Source of the DNA: Lunularia cruciata | Lineage: Eukaryota > Streptophyta > Marchantiopsida > Lunulariales > Lunulariaceae | NCBI GenBank assembly: GCA_948567375.1 | Contig: OX419762.1 | Location: 13,894,001-13,958,000 of the forward strand | DNA length: 64,000 nucleotides | Reading direction: 5' to 3' | Shown: in pieces, positions 34,870 through 46,410 of the stretch | How the letters are laid out: each line of letters opens with the position of its first letter | How positions within the stretch are numbered: position 1 is the first letter of the stretch | Notes under the pieces: model-generated | The model's database searches: none | What the model was told of the DNA's origin: nothing | Seen by the model: the letters and a program-made list of their open reading frames with translations, nothing else | Translations under genes and position numbers: made by a program

Positions 34870-37800
34870 CTCATTATTGCCCATGGGTGGGTATTGGACT
34901 AGCACATCACCAAAGATGTGCTAGATGCTTGCAGATGAGGGCAAAGGAGACCACTCCAAATCTTCCTCCAGACCTACTTTGAGTCAAGTCTACGCTCTTC
35001 ATACTCCACCAGACTCTTACTCTTGGTTGCACTCTCTAGATCCTATTTAGGCCTTCTTATCGGGATTTCCTAGACTTTGTGTATATACTAGCATCCCTAT
35101 GCCAATATGATAGCTAGTTTGCCCCTCCACACTCTCCATATTATTGCAAGCCATTGTAACTAATGACTAGGGGAGAGATGTTTCTACATGGATCTTATTA
35201 GCCTTATTCCCAAAGTGAACTCTGCTCCTACTAGCACATGGAGGCGCATTAGGACACCATGAGAGCATCTCTCTAAGATTCATAGTTTCTTGAGAGGAGA
35301 TTGGTCAGCACTTCAAGATGAGTACACCATGCAAGCACAAGTAGAAACTAGGAGGATTATAAAGTCCCCATAGTCCCATGCACTCTCCCATAGCATCATC
35401 GCTCCTTGATGTTAGGCCAAGAAAGGGAATATAGATGTGCAGCCCAAGCACTTGTGCACTCTTGGCCAACACCTTTCTCTTAAGATACTCTTTTTGCATT
35501 ATAGATGCTCCATCTATTGACCAGAGAGTAGATTCACTCTTTCCTCCATAACTATTAGCCAAATGAGGAGCTTCAACTTACAGAATCTATCTTTGCTCAT
35601 TCTCCTTGTTTCTTGACAAGAAGACCATCAAGATTAGTTTTGAGCACCTAAGTGATTATCTTTTTCTAGACTCTCTTGATTTTGGTTTTCCTCTTCTGTT
35701 TACCTTTTATTAACATATTGCTTTGGGTTTAGTGCTCCCCAGTGCAACCTACCTATTTGGTGCATATCATCTCCTTGCCTTGTCAAAGGAGACATTTGGT
35801 GTTCTCCCCATTGCCATTTTGGATGTTTTTCTCAAGCTAATCTCTCATTCCATTTGCCTACAACTTAGCCACTCTCTTTTCTCCTTTTGGTCTCCACATC
35901 AGTTTATTGTGGCTAATCCAAATGGTTGCAAGATGATTATTGTTAGCATCAAATCATCCTTGGATCTCCATCCTGATTGAGTGGTTTTTCAAGTTGATGT
36001 CTCTAATGCTTCCATCTCTTGTCTAGCCTTGTTTCATGCTCTTTGCTTAGTAGGGGATCAGATACCCTCCTTGATTCTATTTTTCTACACATTTTATGGC
36101 ATAGAGACCCCCTTGCTATATATTCACCATACTACTACAAGACACTTCACAAACCTTACATCTATTGAGGTTACGCACTACGGTGATCCACTTGGGGGAC
36201 CTATTTTTTCCATAGCCCCATACACAACTTTATGAGAGGTTGCAATTGCTTTTCCATCTTGTCTTTTTCTATCACTCTTTGATGATGCATACATCTTATG
36301 ACCTTTGAAGGATGTGATTCTGGCTATTTCAGCTTTCATATGCAATTTAGAGACCTTAGGTTTATGTCTAGACTCATAAATGCAAGGTATAGAGCCCATG
36401 TGCACTCCTTCCTCCCTTTAACTTTCCATAGGGTTCCAATTCTCAATAAGAGGTGTGTGAAATTTGAGATCTCCATTGGGGGAAGAAGATTATTATAGCA
36501 TGTTCATCTATGACACATTGGTGCAGGCCATAGTCCATATTCACCTCTTCCCTAGGTTGGGGGATGCACAATTAGCCTACTCCATCTTAGCACATAATTA
36601 TCTCCCCCAAGCCTCCTATCTAGCTTGCACATACACTCCTATAAACTGCACTTCTACCACACTTCCTGCACTTTTGATAGTAGTATATGTCTCACCCCCT
36701 CCACCTTCTTAGGGCTTTGTACGCTCCTACAATTATCAGAGAGTGGTGTAGACTACAGAGAACCCTACCCATAGCCATGGGAGGATGTGGTCTCATATTG
36801 CAAAGGATCATCGCACCAATTGCTTTTGTAGGTGCATGGCTCCACTCACCCCCAAATTAGTTGATAGGTTTCTATACCATGGTTTCTTTTCTATTGGCAC
36901 CTATCTCTATAATGGACTCAAATACTCATGATTTTCAAATTTATCTACAATTAGCTCAAGATCTTCTACCTAGCCCTGCTTGCACATCACTTGTAGAGTT
37001 TTCCAACTTTGTTATACTATATTCTTGGAAGATCCAAGCAGACATCAATGAGTGTTATGCACACCCACACCCTCACCAACATCGTCACTAACACACCATG
37101 ATCTCATAAAGCTATGATTCTTTCCTATGGAGGGAAATGCTCCAAAGCTTGGCTCCATGCCTCCCCTTTGATAGAGGATTTTAGTTTCATATCTAAGGAG
37201 TTCTCCACCGTACTCCACCTATAGTTAGGCTTCCCTCATCCAGCCTTGCTAGGGCTCCCAAACCAATGTGCTTGTGGTTCCACATATGACACTCATGGCA
37301 TACATCTTTTAATATGTGCAATAGGAAGTGAGCCCACCAGAGTTCATGATGTCATCCGAGACAAGGTGGCACAACTTCTCCAATTCATGCAATCTCAAGT
37401 ACAAATTGAGCAATGGTTGGATTTACAAGGACAACTTCCACTATTAGGTGAGAAAAAATACCATCATATTCACAAACAGTTGGCATATTTTGTATGATGC
37501 AATGGTTGCAAACCCACTACAAGCAAAGACACTTGCACAAGCAAGCATTTAGGCAGATACAATGGTGACCATCACACCTCAAGGAACGGAATATTAGTAT
37601 GCATTACTACTTGCCTCCTATATCTTCATTTCTCTGGATGTGGAGATTTTTGTGCACCTTCATCACTATTTTGACAAGTTGCTTAGGGATGAGGACCTTT
37701 GCGATGCGGCTCCTCGCAAAGGAGAGGAGCTATGGCTATCTCCCAAGCCATGCTCACTTCCTGTTTTTGGTAGAGAGTCTCAGTCACAGTATCACTACAG

Positions 37801-37870
37801 TGCTCTCATGCATGGATTCTTCATCGATGGGCAATAGTAGTTGGGATGTCCATCACATCTAGGGCACTCC
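34870..37870 (+). pseudogene. RLE-type LINE reverse transcriptase, near-complete but decayed (copy C1)
   Basis: Plus-strand pieces follow non-LTR RT order: VFQVDVSNAS (35993-36010, the catalytic Asp block), HYGDPLGGPIFS (near 36182-36202), SLFDDAYI (DD at 36281-36286, the FADD/YxDD position), PRLGDAQLAY (36551-36580) and a GGCGL block near 36780. A CX1CX9HX3C zinc motif follows (37267-37317), then RVHDVIRD (37339-37362) and YDAMVANP (near 37480-37505, the PD position of the endonuclease), and a long helical tail. Zinc motif plus HD and PD blocks downstream of RT mark the restriction-like-endonuclease class of LINEs. Many stops and shifts separate the pieces. The 3' end differs from copies A-H, so it is probably a separate subfamily. 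Confidence 0.75.
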
Positions 37871-38059
37871 CCAATCACTTACCATATATACCATTAGAGG
37901 ACCTCTATCACACAGACCAGCATTAGTATTGTAGTTGGTTTTAGGCTGTTTGCTTTGTGATCTCTCTACTGGGTGGAGGTGGAGGTTTTGGTTTTGTTTC
38001 TGTTTTTGTCTCTTTGGTTTCATTGTGCTCCATGCAAGGTTTCCTTTTTGCACTCTCCC

Positions 38060-38860
38060 TTTTTCTTTACATTTGAATCTTCATTACTCACTTGTGAGTG
38101 TGGTTCTACACTAGATGCAGCAGCGGTCCATATGAAATGGTGTCCTTTTGGAGGACAGAGGATAGCTACCCATGATGCTATTAGGGACATAGTGTTTGCT
38201 ATGGCACAAGAGAGTGGATACTTGGCTTGGCTTGGATGGAGCATTCATATGCTTTGTAGACGACATGTGTCAGGGCAGACTTATACTTGGTCCAAGATGA
38301 TCAGATGATAGTAGCAGATGTCGTGGTTACAAACCCTACACAAGATACAGTGTCGAAGGGAGTGATTACCCATCCCCCTGGATGTGCGGTGAGCGCAACG
38401 GCAGGTCGCAAGGTCTCCAAGTATATTTGCATGCAGCGAGGTCACCTATTATTCCTCTAACCTTGGAGTTATGTAGAGCAATGGACACAGCATTTGACAC
38501 ATTTGTTAGGGAGTGCACGAGAGCCTATCATGTTAGGCGCTAGAGGGTACCACTCTCACTCTCATACTTTGTAGTATATTTTAGACAGCGTGTGTCCATT
38601 GCTCTATAGAGTGCAATGGTTGATGCAATCCATAGGAAAGCAATCACACTAAGCGATGTTTCTTCGGTTGCTCCAGTTGTTTTCAGACCACACAACTTGC
38701 ATAGCTCGCATATCTTAGGTGCCGTGGGGCAGATTTCTCATATATACTAGGCTTAGCTCCATTTTATATCTTTCATCTCTCCCTTGTAGGGCTTGATGGG
38801 GTCTTCCCATCCTTCTTCTTTTTTACATGCGATCTATTTTCCTTCTTTTTCTTTACAGTG
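38060..38860 (+). mobile_element. RLE-type LINE copy C2, 5'-truncated
   Basis: It starts inside the C-terminal zinc motif (TCECGSTLDAAAVHMKWC; Cys codons from 38094, last at 38142-38144), then THDAIRDIVFAMA. Next come ADVVV (38314-38328) and GRKVSKY (K codons at 38410 and 38419), matching the (P/A)D...KxxKY pattern of R2-type endonucleases. The coding end is followed by a 3' UTR with the hairpin GATGGG (38795-38800), GTCTT, CCCATC. Stops at 38308-38313 and later break it. Confidence 0.8.
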
Positions 38861-39270
38861 GGTATATATTTTGTATGTTTTGTAGAAGAAACAATTTGAA
38901 TAAATTTCAAATCAAATCAAAAAGAAACACTACTTACCATTTTATTATGGCTTGCAAGAACGATTGCATGCGAGATTACTTAAAGAGAATTTTCGGCACC
39001 AACTGCAATGTACGAACTTCACAATAACGTTCATCATAAATTCCGTATATGACATGCGAGCATAGGGCCTGTACACTTTGCGTCGTGGTTATTCAATGAA
39101 AGAGTTCTTTCACAACCAATTATGGCATACAAACATCCCATTGGATTTTGTAAAATCCAAAAAAGAAATTTATATAATAAATTAGATTTAAACAAGGAAT
39201 CTCCAAACCAGGAAGTACCAGCAGTAAATAGCTTCACATGGCACCTACCATGTAAAGCGTGCTATTAATT
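38861..39270. other. No recognised gene
   Basis: Short spacer between two LINE 3' ends. Confidence 0.35.
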
Positions 39271-39279
39271 CCAGATACT

Positions 39280-39345
39280 TGGGGATGTACTTGATGGGAT
39301 CTTCCCATCCTTCTTGTCTTCATGCGCGGTGTCTTTTTCCAGATG
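39280..39345 (+). mobile_element. LINE 3' end fragment G
   Basis: GTACTTGATGGGATCTTCCC, then ATCCTTCTTG and a GCGCGG tail: the family 3' hairpin (39293-39309) and tail only. Confidence 0.6.
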
Positions 39346-39384
39346 TACGGGAGCAAGAGTCATTTAGAGCTTTCACGCATTTCA

Positions 39385-39500
39385 CTTGACAGTTCTTAGT
39401 TCCAGTCGGGAAGAAAGTTCTGGGTCTCAAACGTGGTCCCTCGACAGCCCTTGGTTCTAGTCGGGAGGAAAGTTCTGGGTCTCACACGTCCTCCCTCGAC
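39385..39500. repeat. Tandem duplication, about 60 bp
   Basis: GTTCTAGTCGGGAGGAAAG resembles GTTCCAGTCGGGAAGAAAG just upstream, each followed by TTCTGGGTCTCA and a CTCGAC block: two diverged units. Confidence 0.6.
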
Positions 39501-39780
39501 CTGTTCTTGCATTTACGCCCACATATCCGACGTTTCTCACTTCGCTCCATCTTTGTCGTTACCGATCTTAACGTGAGATTTTGGTTCAGAACATGGAGGA
39601 CGTCATCGGATGTAGGTATAAGACTATCACATTTTAATTATTCAAGTTTAGTGGATTACGTAGCAGAACCTCAAAGTGGTTATGGTTCTAAAAAGTTTTA
39701 CAATTCCTCTAAATGCCGAGGTGCAGACACTGTTTGGTTTAGATGAACATAACTATATATATTCAGACATGAAAGCAGAA

Positions 39781-39826
39781 GCCGTTCGAAGAACGGCATG
39801 TCTGGGATCTCTCGTTCTTCGAACGG
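39781..39826. repeat. Nested inverted repeat (cruciform-like)
   Basis: CCGTTCGAAGAACG (39782-39795) and its exact reverse complement (39813-39826) are 17 nt apart. The left arm is itself a hairpin: GCCGTTC, GAA, GAACGGC (39781-39797). Confidence 0.8.
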
Positions 39827-40239
39827 GGGATCCAGAACTCATTACGTGCAAGTGGTGTGCATATGAAGTGGAAATGATAGGCGCAAATCGAAATGAGAAA
39901 TGAAACCCTAAAGAAGGTAAATTAAATGTGAGGTTAAACACAAACGAAATATCAACTACATCCTGATCAACAGCAGTAGAGAACGGATATCCATCAAGTA
40001 ATCGATCAGCGCCAAGTAAAGCATGTAGCAAGGCAGACAAGCTGTAATAAAAACCCACGAGTCAAAACTGAACGAATCAGAGAACTGAAATTGGGAGACC
40101 GGACAGAAAACATGAAGCAAATGGGAAGACTGGATGGTCTCCACGCTGTGTGATATATATATAGAGAGAAAAAGATATTTGAGAATAAAAATAGTAAAAT
40201 ACAAATGATATATATATAAGTATTTTTAGAATAGAATTT

Positions 40240-40690
40240 GTTTTTTGAAAAAGGTTATCCAAAATTCATGAATTGTAAATGACAGGTAAATAATATGTAC
40301 ATGATTTCAATTCTATAATAATAAATAATTTATAAAGTAAAATGTATAATAAGTCATCTGAAATTAAAATAAATTAAAAAAAATATACGACCAACAGACT
40401 AAATAAACAATATGAAATTGAAAACTCCATAGAAAACAGAATAATGCAAAAAATAAAAACACTATGTAAAAGACTATAATGCAAAAAATAATAATAACAC
40501 TATGTAAAAGATGATTTGTATATAGTGTATGAATGATAAAAAAAAAAAGAAGGTGGCCCGGAGTAAGGAAGAAACACGGTGTACACGAGAGAGCAAACCC
40601 AAGAATGAAGCAAAGATCAAAGGGAAAAACCCAAGAATGAGGCAAAGATCAAAGGGAAAATCATAGAGAAAGAAACACTAGGGGGTTTCA
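40240..40690 (+). repeat. Dispersed repeat family R1, copy 1
   Basis: Begins near AAAAGGTTATCCAAAATTCA. It then shares, in order, GTACATGATT, an AACAGACTA block, ACACTATGTAAAAGA, a GTGGCCCGGAGTAAG block and GAGAGCAAACCCAAGAATG with the copies at 49.9, 50.6 and 52.1 kb. More AT-rich and internally duplicated than the others. No coding capacity seen. Confidence 0.65.
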
Positions 40691-41070
40691 GAAAAAGTTT
40701 GACGAAGTTTATAAAATTTTCGTATAGATTGTTACGAAGGTTATAAATTTTTCATATAGATTGTTACAAAGCGTTGACTAAATGGGTACGGTGTGAAAAG
40801 GTATTGTTATGGTAGAAAAGGTACGGTACAATAGAAAAGGTATTGTTACGGAGTTCGGGCCAAGTTCCTTATTATTAGCACACTCCGAATGAGGTGGTTC
40901 GTAGAAAATAAGGGATAAGGAATTTTTGTTATCACTCCATAGTGCATTGATTGCACATAAGGGTTAATAAAGTTTTTGTTTAGGGTTAGAGTGAAAGTGA
41001 CGGCCACCAAAAGGAGCATCCCTGGATGTTTGAGAACACCCATGGAAATCAAATGATGAGCAGCAACTCC

Positions 41071-41280
41071 GCAAATTTTTTCCACCAAGGAAGATTGGAG
41101 TGAGCATGAGTGGAAAGATTTGAGGGCATGCGAAAATTGACCACTCTATGAAGATTTGAGAGACCCAAAGTCAGGCAAATTTTTACCACCAAGGAAGATT
41201 GGAGGGAGCATGAGTGGAAAGATTTGAGTGCATGCAAAAATTTACCACCCAATGAAGATTTGAGAGACCCATAGCCAGAG
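41071..41280. repeat. Tandem repeat, period about 104 bp, two units
   Basis: GCAAATTTTT, CCACCAAGGAAGATTGGAG, GCATGAGTGGAAAGATTTGA and GAAGATTTGAGAGACCCA recur in both units (starts 41071 and 41175). Confidence 0.75.
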
Positions 41281-41615
41281 GTGGAATGGGGAGTGAATTT
41301 GTTTGGACTGGGAAGATTTGAGTGCGAGCCTGTGAGAAGGTTAGAGTGAGGAGTGATTTTGTTTGAAGTGTTACTCTCAATTTCATTATTTTAAAAAAAT
41401 TGTCTTTTGTATGAGTATGAAATGTATACCTTTGTTTCGCTTGAGTAATGAAATAAAATTCATGAAAATTTTTTCTTGTTACCAAATGAAATTGATGAGA
41501 TTGTTTTTTTGTGCGCACAGAGAACAGAGATGCCCCTTTGCGGAGAAGAGAGATGCCGTTTGCGGAGAAGAGAGATCCACTTCATCGATAAGGAGTTATC
41601 AGTGGTCATTAAAAA

Positions 41616-42790
41616 TTGAGTAAAGTCATGCCGAGAGGGAGCACTTGTTTAGAACTAACCAGAAATATTAGAAAATGTATTCAATGGATGATTTGGTTAG
41701 ATTTGGAAATATTGCTACAAGGATTAGAAGATGAAGATCAGGAATTAAGAGGAGATTTAGATATGCTAGAATGTTTTATTAGTGGATGGGAGTATGCACA
41801 TACTCATCCATACTTGGAACCCCGTGTTACTTACCCTTGTAGTAGAGAGTTTGTGAAGGAGTATTTTAGAAATCTAGATACTAAGGCCTTTTGCCGGCTT
41901 ACTAGAATGGATGGGATTCTTTTTTAACATTAATTGATTTGATTAAGACTCACACAATTTTTGAGAAAAGGTACCGAAGAGAGCAAACACCCGTATGGAT
42001 CCAAGTTGCCCTACCATTGGATAGATTTGGGCATCACGGCAATGGAGCTTGTGTTGCACGGGGTTTAAATATTTGGGGCATTAGTGTTGGTTCAACAATT
42101 GCTTTTACTGATAGAGTTATGACAGCCATATTAGATGTGATGAGGAGTCAAGTTGCTTGGCCCAAACTTGAGGAGAGAAGGAGGATATCCATTGTTTTTG
42201 CACAAAAATGTTTTCTTGGTTGTGTTGGTTTGGTAGATGGAACATTGTTTCCTCTTGCAGCCCGACGAACTGTGGACGGGGAAATATTTTTCAGCCACAA
42301 GGGTTCATATTCTATAAACTGCCAAGTTATTTGTGATGATAAAAGGAGAGTTATACATTTTTCTGGAGGTATGTTTTATGTTATGTGTTCTTTTGTTAGG
42401 TATTTTTGCAATGCATTGGTGAACCTTTTTGTTTAGTTTACTAAAAGTATGGCCTTTTTTATTTGCAAGAATGCTAGGGTCATGTCATGATATGACTTGT
42501 TTGAAAAAATTGTCACTGTGGAATGATTTGAACCTAAGAGGGAGGTGTTGCACTTTTGAGGCAAAGGAGTACCTTTTAGGTGATTCGGATTATGTACCCA
42601 TGCATCACCTAGTACACACTTTCAAACAAGCTTCCTCACAGGACAAGTAGGAGTTCAATAAATATTCAACAAAGGCAAGAGTGATAAATGAGCATTGTAT
42701 AGGAGTATTGAAAGCTAGATAGCATTCTCTTCGTGAGCTAAGAGTGCAACTGAAAGAAAATAGTAGAAATGCTTATTTGTTAAAGTGTGT
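41616..42790 (+). pseudogene. PIF/Harbinger transposase, one intron, frameshift and stop
   Basis: Frame 41616-41927 carries the N-terminal region (REFVKEYFRNLDTKAFCRLT); a shift in a T run (41919-41925) leads to frame 41939-42436 with PVWIQVALPLDRFGHHGNG, a GISVGST block and VGLVDGTLFPL. Catalytic residues of DDE_Tnp_4 are visible: Asp in GLVDGT (42236-42238), Asp in GDSDYV (42582-42590) and Glu in VINEHCIGVLK (42690-42692). A GT-AG intron (GTATGT at 42369, AG at 42476-42477, 109 bp) restores the frame from HFSG to GSCHDM, as in the family. A TAG follows in KAR-stop-HSL, where the family has an aromatic residue. No terminal inverted repeats were identified. Probably dead. Confidence 0.8.
42369..42477 (+). 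other. Predicted intron in the Harbinger transposase
   Basis: GTATGT donor and TAG acceptor; removal joins HFSG to GSCHDM in frame. A nearer AG (TTTGCAAG, about 42469) would give a stop and is rejected. Confidence 0.6.
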
Positions 42791-43280
42791 ATCGGTGTGT
42801 ATTATTTACATAATTTTTAATCAATAGGTCTGACCTTTGGTCAGAGGACGATGGCAGATTTACATAGGAGACTCAAATAGATTCAAAAATGTCCTTTCAT
42901 GGTATAGAACTTGGTAGAGAAGAAAGTGGATCAAGGGTGATGCAACATTCCTTTGATTATAACAATGATGATATACTAGATTGATTGATTGAGATTCCAT
43001 ATAATAAAATATATATTTTTAGTATTCATCTCATATCTCATAGTCTTGGTAACTTAGACCAGGAGTCTTTATCTTAGACCATGAGTGTATCTTGATGTAA
43101 TATTAGGATAAGAATTCAAAGGATGCAAAAAGAATTCTATGAAGCTTAATCTGTACATTTGTAAGGCTTCCGTTTACACTTACAAGGTGTGGTGTTTATC
43201 AAGGTTACACTTGAAAGTCACTTGTCGGGTGTTGTTGGAAAAAAATGAGCCAGATGTTGCAGACACCGTGAGATGATGCT

Positions 43281-43460
43281 GGTAGACACTGGGTACCGCT
43301 CATAAACTATAAAAAGTCATCGAGTGGCGCTCCTAGACACTGGCGGACGCTAGGGACCGCACTGGAATATGCACAAATATTACATGCACTTGTAGGCGCT
43401 GGTAGGCACTACATGAACTATGTGACGCTTGCCTGCACCGGTTGGCGACGTGGAGTGCTG
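43281..43460 (-). repeat. 10-bp-period degenerate array, left (minus-oriented motif)
   Basis: Runs such as GGTAGACACT, TCCTAGACAC and TGTAGGCGCT, GGTAGGCACT keep a 10-bp step. The unit GTAGGCRCTR is the reverse complement of the YAGYGCCTAC unit in the 47.6-kb array. Confidence 0.6.
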
Positions 43461-44189
43461 CATGTTGCTACTTAGGATTTGAGTTCTTTCAGTTGAAAAA
43501 ATGAAATTTTGTCTCCAAAGTGTACATTTTAGGATGTTTGGTATTGAGTATTTTTCCAACTACTTGGGTTATATCAACCTTCTTCTTTTCAATTCTTGTC
43601 ACTCCCGTGGGTGTGGATGTGTTGGAAGGTCTCATTTGCGAGTGTGCGGGGTGTTGGAAGGTTCATTTTGTGAGGGTGTGTGAGTCGTTCAAAGGAGAAA
43701 GAGCCATTTCAAGAAAGGGTCATTTTGTTGAGGCAGAGGATGTGTGGGTGAGCCATTTTGAGACTGGGGAAAGAAAGAGGTAAACTGACTGGCTGAAGCA
43801 CAACTCGAGAAGCAACAAGGGGTGATTGAGAAGAGAGATAAGAGAGCATTCAGGAGACTAAGAGAAAATTTAATTTCAACCATGGCAGAAATCTGGGGAT
43901 ACAAAAAGATAGTTGACGGGCCCGACATGAGAAATACTCATGAAGGCGATTGGCTCATAGCATTGCATACCATTCAACACCCAACCAATTTCATCAAGTG
44001 GTGCTGGCTGGACAAACATCAGATTTGAACTACTGTTTCAAGAATTTGGGAGATTGATCTAGATGGAATGGGGCTCAAAATAACTCTTGGACTTCACTAT
44101 CTACGGCAAGATGTATTCTTCAAACATTCCTCATTGTTTTCTTTTCATTCCACCTCAAGATCTTCATTTATTTCAGGTTATTGCTTCCA

Positions 44190-44725
44190 AATCACCAACG
44201 CCTCCCAACATCTCCTAGTGCCTCCCAGCCTGTCCCACAGCACCGCCCAACATCTCTCATCATGTCTCGCAGTGCCTCCCAGCATCTCCCGTGCCGTCCA
44301 GCACCATTCCAAACCCTAAACCCCTACGCGTGAGTGCCTTCCCCACACGGCACCCAATGACCCCGCATGGCATCCAACATTTCCGCGGGGCTGCGCAGAC
44401 CTCCTTGCATCTCCTCCTTGTCCCGCAGTGCCCACCAGCGTCTTCACGCGTCATCCTCAGCCCCTAAACCCTTGCACACAAGCTTCTTCCAATGACCCTG
44501 CACGGCACCCAGCGCTTCCGTGGGGTTCCCAACGGCTCCCTCATTGTCTTGCAGTGCCATCCAGCACAGCTGCACCTGCAGGTAGCATCTATGGGTGCCC
44601 CTGCGTGGCGTCAAGCGCCCTCCCGACGGCTTGTGGGTGCCGCCGGGGGTCGGGAGAGCGCCTTCCCATGTCATCAAGCGTCTCTTAGTTGCGGCTCACA
44701 GCGGCGACCAGCGGCAAGGAGCGGC
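44190..44725 (+). repeat. 10-bp-period degenerate array, middle, with larger duplication
   Basis: From 44190 to about 44320, units of type GCCTCCCAGC recur every 10 bp. From 44310 to about 44560 a segment of about 160 bp (CCTAAACCC, then CACGGCACCCA, then CGCGGGG or CGTGGGG) occurs twice in diverged form. The array ends with GCGGCGACCAGCGGCAAGGA, similar to the end of the 47.6-kb array. It is the most GC-rich part of the window. Confidence 0.6.
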
Positions 44726-44739
44726 AACCCGTGGCTCTT

Positions 44740-45477
44740 TTGATTGTTAAAACTGTCCGTGAGCGTCTTAGAGTGGCACTCCCTGAGCTTGAGTCCTTGG
44801 GAGAGAAGTTTGAGCTTATATTTTTGGTGGGTTTTGCAGGTCATTCCATGTACAGAGTTTGTGAGTTCATGGGACAAGGTCTCTTGCACAGGTTTGGTAA
44901 GAGGTAGGCAGTTTCAATTGATTGTAGATATAGTTAGAGATGCACTTGCCATGCCAAGGGGAGAACACCAAGACGGAAGACAGTTCCTTACACAACTGTT
45001 TCATATTGGTTTCCACAAAGGGATAGGGTTGCAAAAAGATATCTTGCAAGGCAATGTGTATATCCTACATTCCAAGCTTTCTTCCAATTGATGGGTGCAC
45101 TTGTTGCACCCACTATTAGGCCCAAGATTGTACATGGGCATTTGGTACTCAACATCAAGACCAAGTTGAGGAGATTTGGTGTGGAGGATTATGATTGGGG
45201 AGAGTTAGCTTTTAGAGCTATCATTGCGGAGGTGGGGAGTTTGCAAAGCCAATTAAGGTGTCCTAAGGGGCGTAGGTTCAGAGTCACCTTCCTTGGACAG
45301 ATACTCATGCATCTCTTTGTGGAGAGAGGTTTCATTCCAAAGGAGAACGTGATGTACTTGAGTGATGGAGAGGACAAGATTATACACGAGGGAGAGCATG
45401 GTGATGATCATGAGGATGCAAATAGCTCGGATGAGGACAAGACTATTGATGATGGGGAGGATGAGGATGGTGAGTGA
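44740..45477 (+). pseudogene. Unidentified protein remnant with acidic tail
   Basis: The clearest frame (45088-45477, 129 codons) starts MMGALVAPTIRPKIVHGHLV and has FRVTFLGQILMHLFVERGF before an Asp/Glu-rich tail of about 35 residues. Other frames just upstream give VSCTGLVRGRQFQLIVDIV and AKRYLARQCVYPTFQAFFQL, so the coding region begins near 44.75 kb and is frameshifted. The layout recalls N-terminal domains of plant transposon-associated proteins, but I cannot name the family. Confidence 0.35.
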
Positions 45478-45482
45478 TTGAT

Positions 45483-45560
45483 TGATTAGATTAGATTAGA
45501 TTAGATTTTATCTTTATTTTATTTTATTTTATTTATTTATTTATTTATTTATTTATTTGT

Positions 45561-45591
<31 letters not shown>

Positions 45592-45593
45592 GG
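45483..45593. repeat. GATTA and TTTA microsatellites
   Basis: A short (GATTA)n run passes into (ATTTT)n and then (TTTA)n to about 45593. Confidence 0.9.
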
Positions 45594-45899
45594 AAAATAT
45601 ATAAAATTCTTTTGTATATACCATTACTGGATTTAATAAATGAGTTCATTCAAGAAGCTTGAATTAATGAACTTGTGAACTTGTATATTTTTAAATTCAA
45701 ATATGAATTTGTACTTGAAGGATAACTAAATGTACCACTTGTAAACAAGTGTTCAACAAATTTGTGTTGAGACACAGCCCTAACACTTTGTTGAGATAAC
45801 TCCTTTTCACTCTTCTTCACTTCACCACTTTCTCCATCTGTGGAGGGAGTTGGTTACTCCATGCATTTCAAAGTACTTTCACCTCCTTCTTGTTTAGTT

Positions 45900-46410
45900 G
45901 ACATCACTCGCATTTTAGATGATTGTGTTCAAGTGGCTGAGTGTAGAGAGAGAAATCTCCTTGAGCGTGAGAGTAGAGGAGAGAGAGATATAAGTGCTTG
46001 AGCGTGAGAGTAGACTGGAGAGTGTAGAGGAGAGAGAAAGATTAGTGCTAGAGCGAGAGGATTTACTTAATGCAAAGGAGGAGAGGCATCTGACCTTGCT
46101 TACTTTTGAGATGGAGAGAGAGCAAAGATAAGGTGACTTGGACATGGACATACTAGGTGTCGCTGCCATGGTAGAGGGTTACAAGCTCCAATTACAAAAT
46201 AAGGCACAAGAGTTAGCATATGCTATAGAGAGGTGTGAGAGTGCACATGTTCAGGTAGAGGAGAGCAAGAGTAGTCTAGCTCAGATGAGAGCTCATGTAG
46301 AGGAGAGTGAGAGTAGTCTAGCTCATTTGAGGGCTCGTGTGGCTTATCTTGGACCCAAACTATGTACTATTGCTCGCGAGAACCATACTTGTCATGAGAT
46401 GGAGACCTAG
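45900..46410 (+). pseudogene. Coiled-coil protein remnant of unknown element
   Basis: Plus-strand frames rich in Glu, Arg, Leu and Ser with internal repeats: VEESKSSLAQMRAHVEESE, then SSLAHLRARV (46138-46410). The upstream part repeats ERE and SVRVE phrases at DNA level (GAGAGTAGAGGAGAG). Same strand as the 44.7-45.5 kb remnant and probably the same element. Confidence 0.35.

Noticed and set aside
44311..44325. CCTAAACCC phrases suggesting interstitial telomere repeat
   Set aside because: Only one or two partial units, explained by the local duplicated GC-rich repeat.
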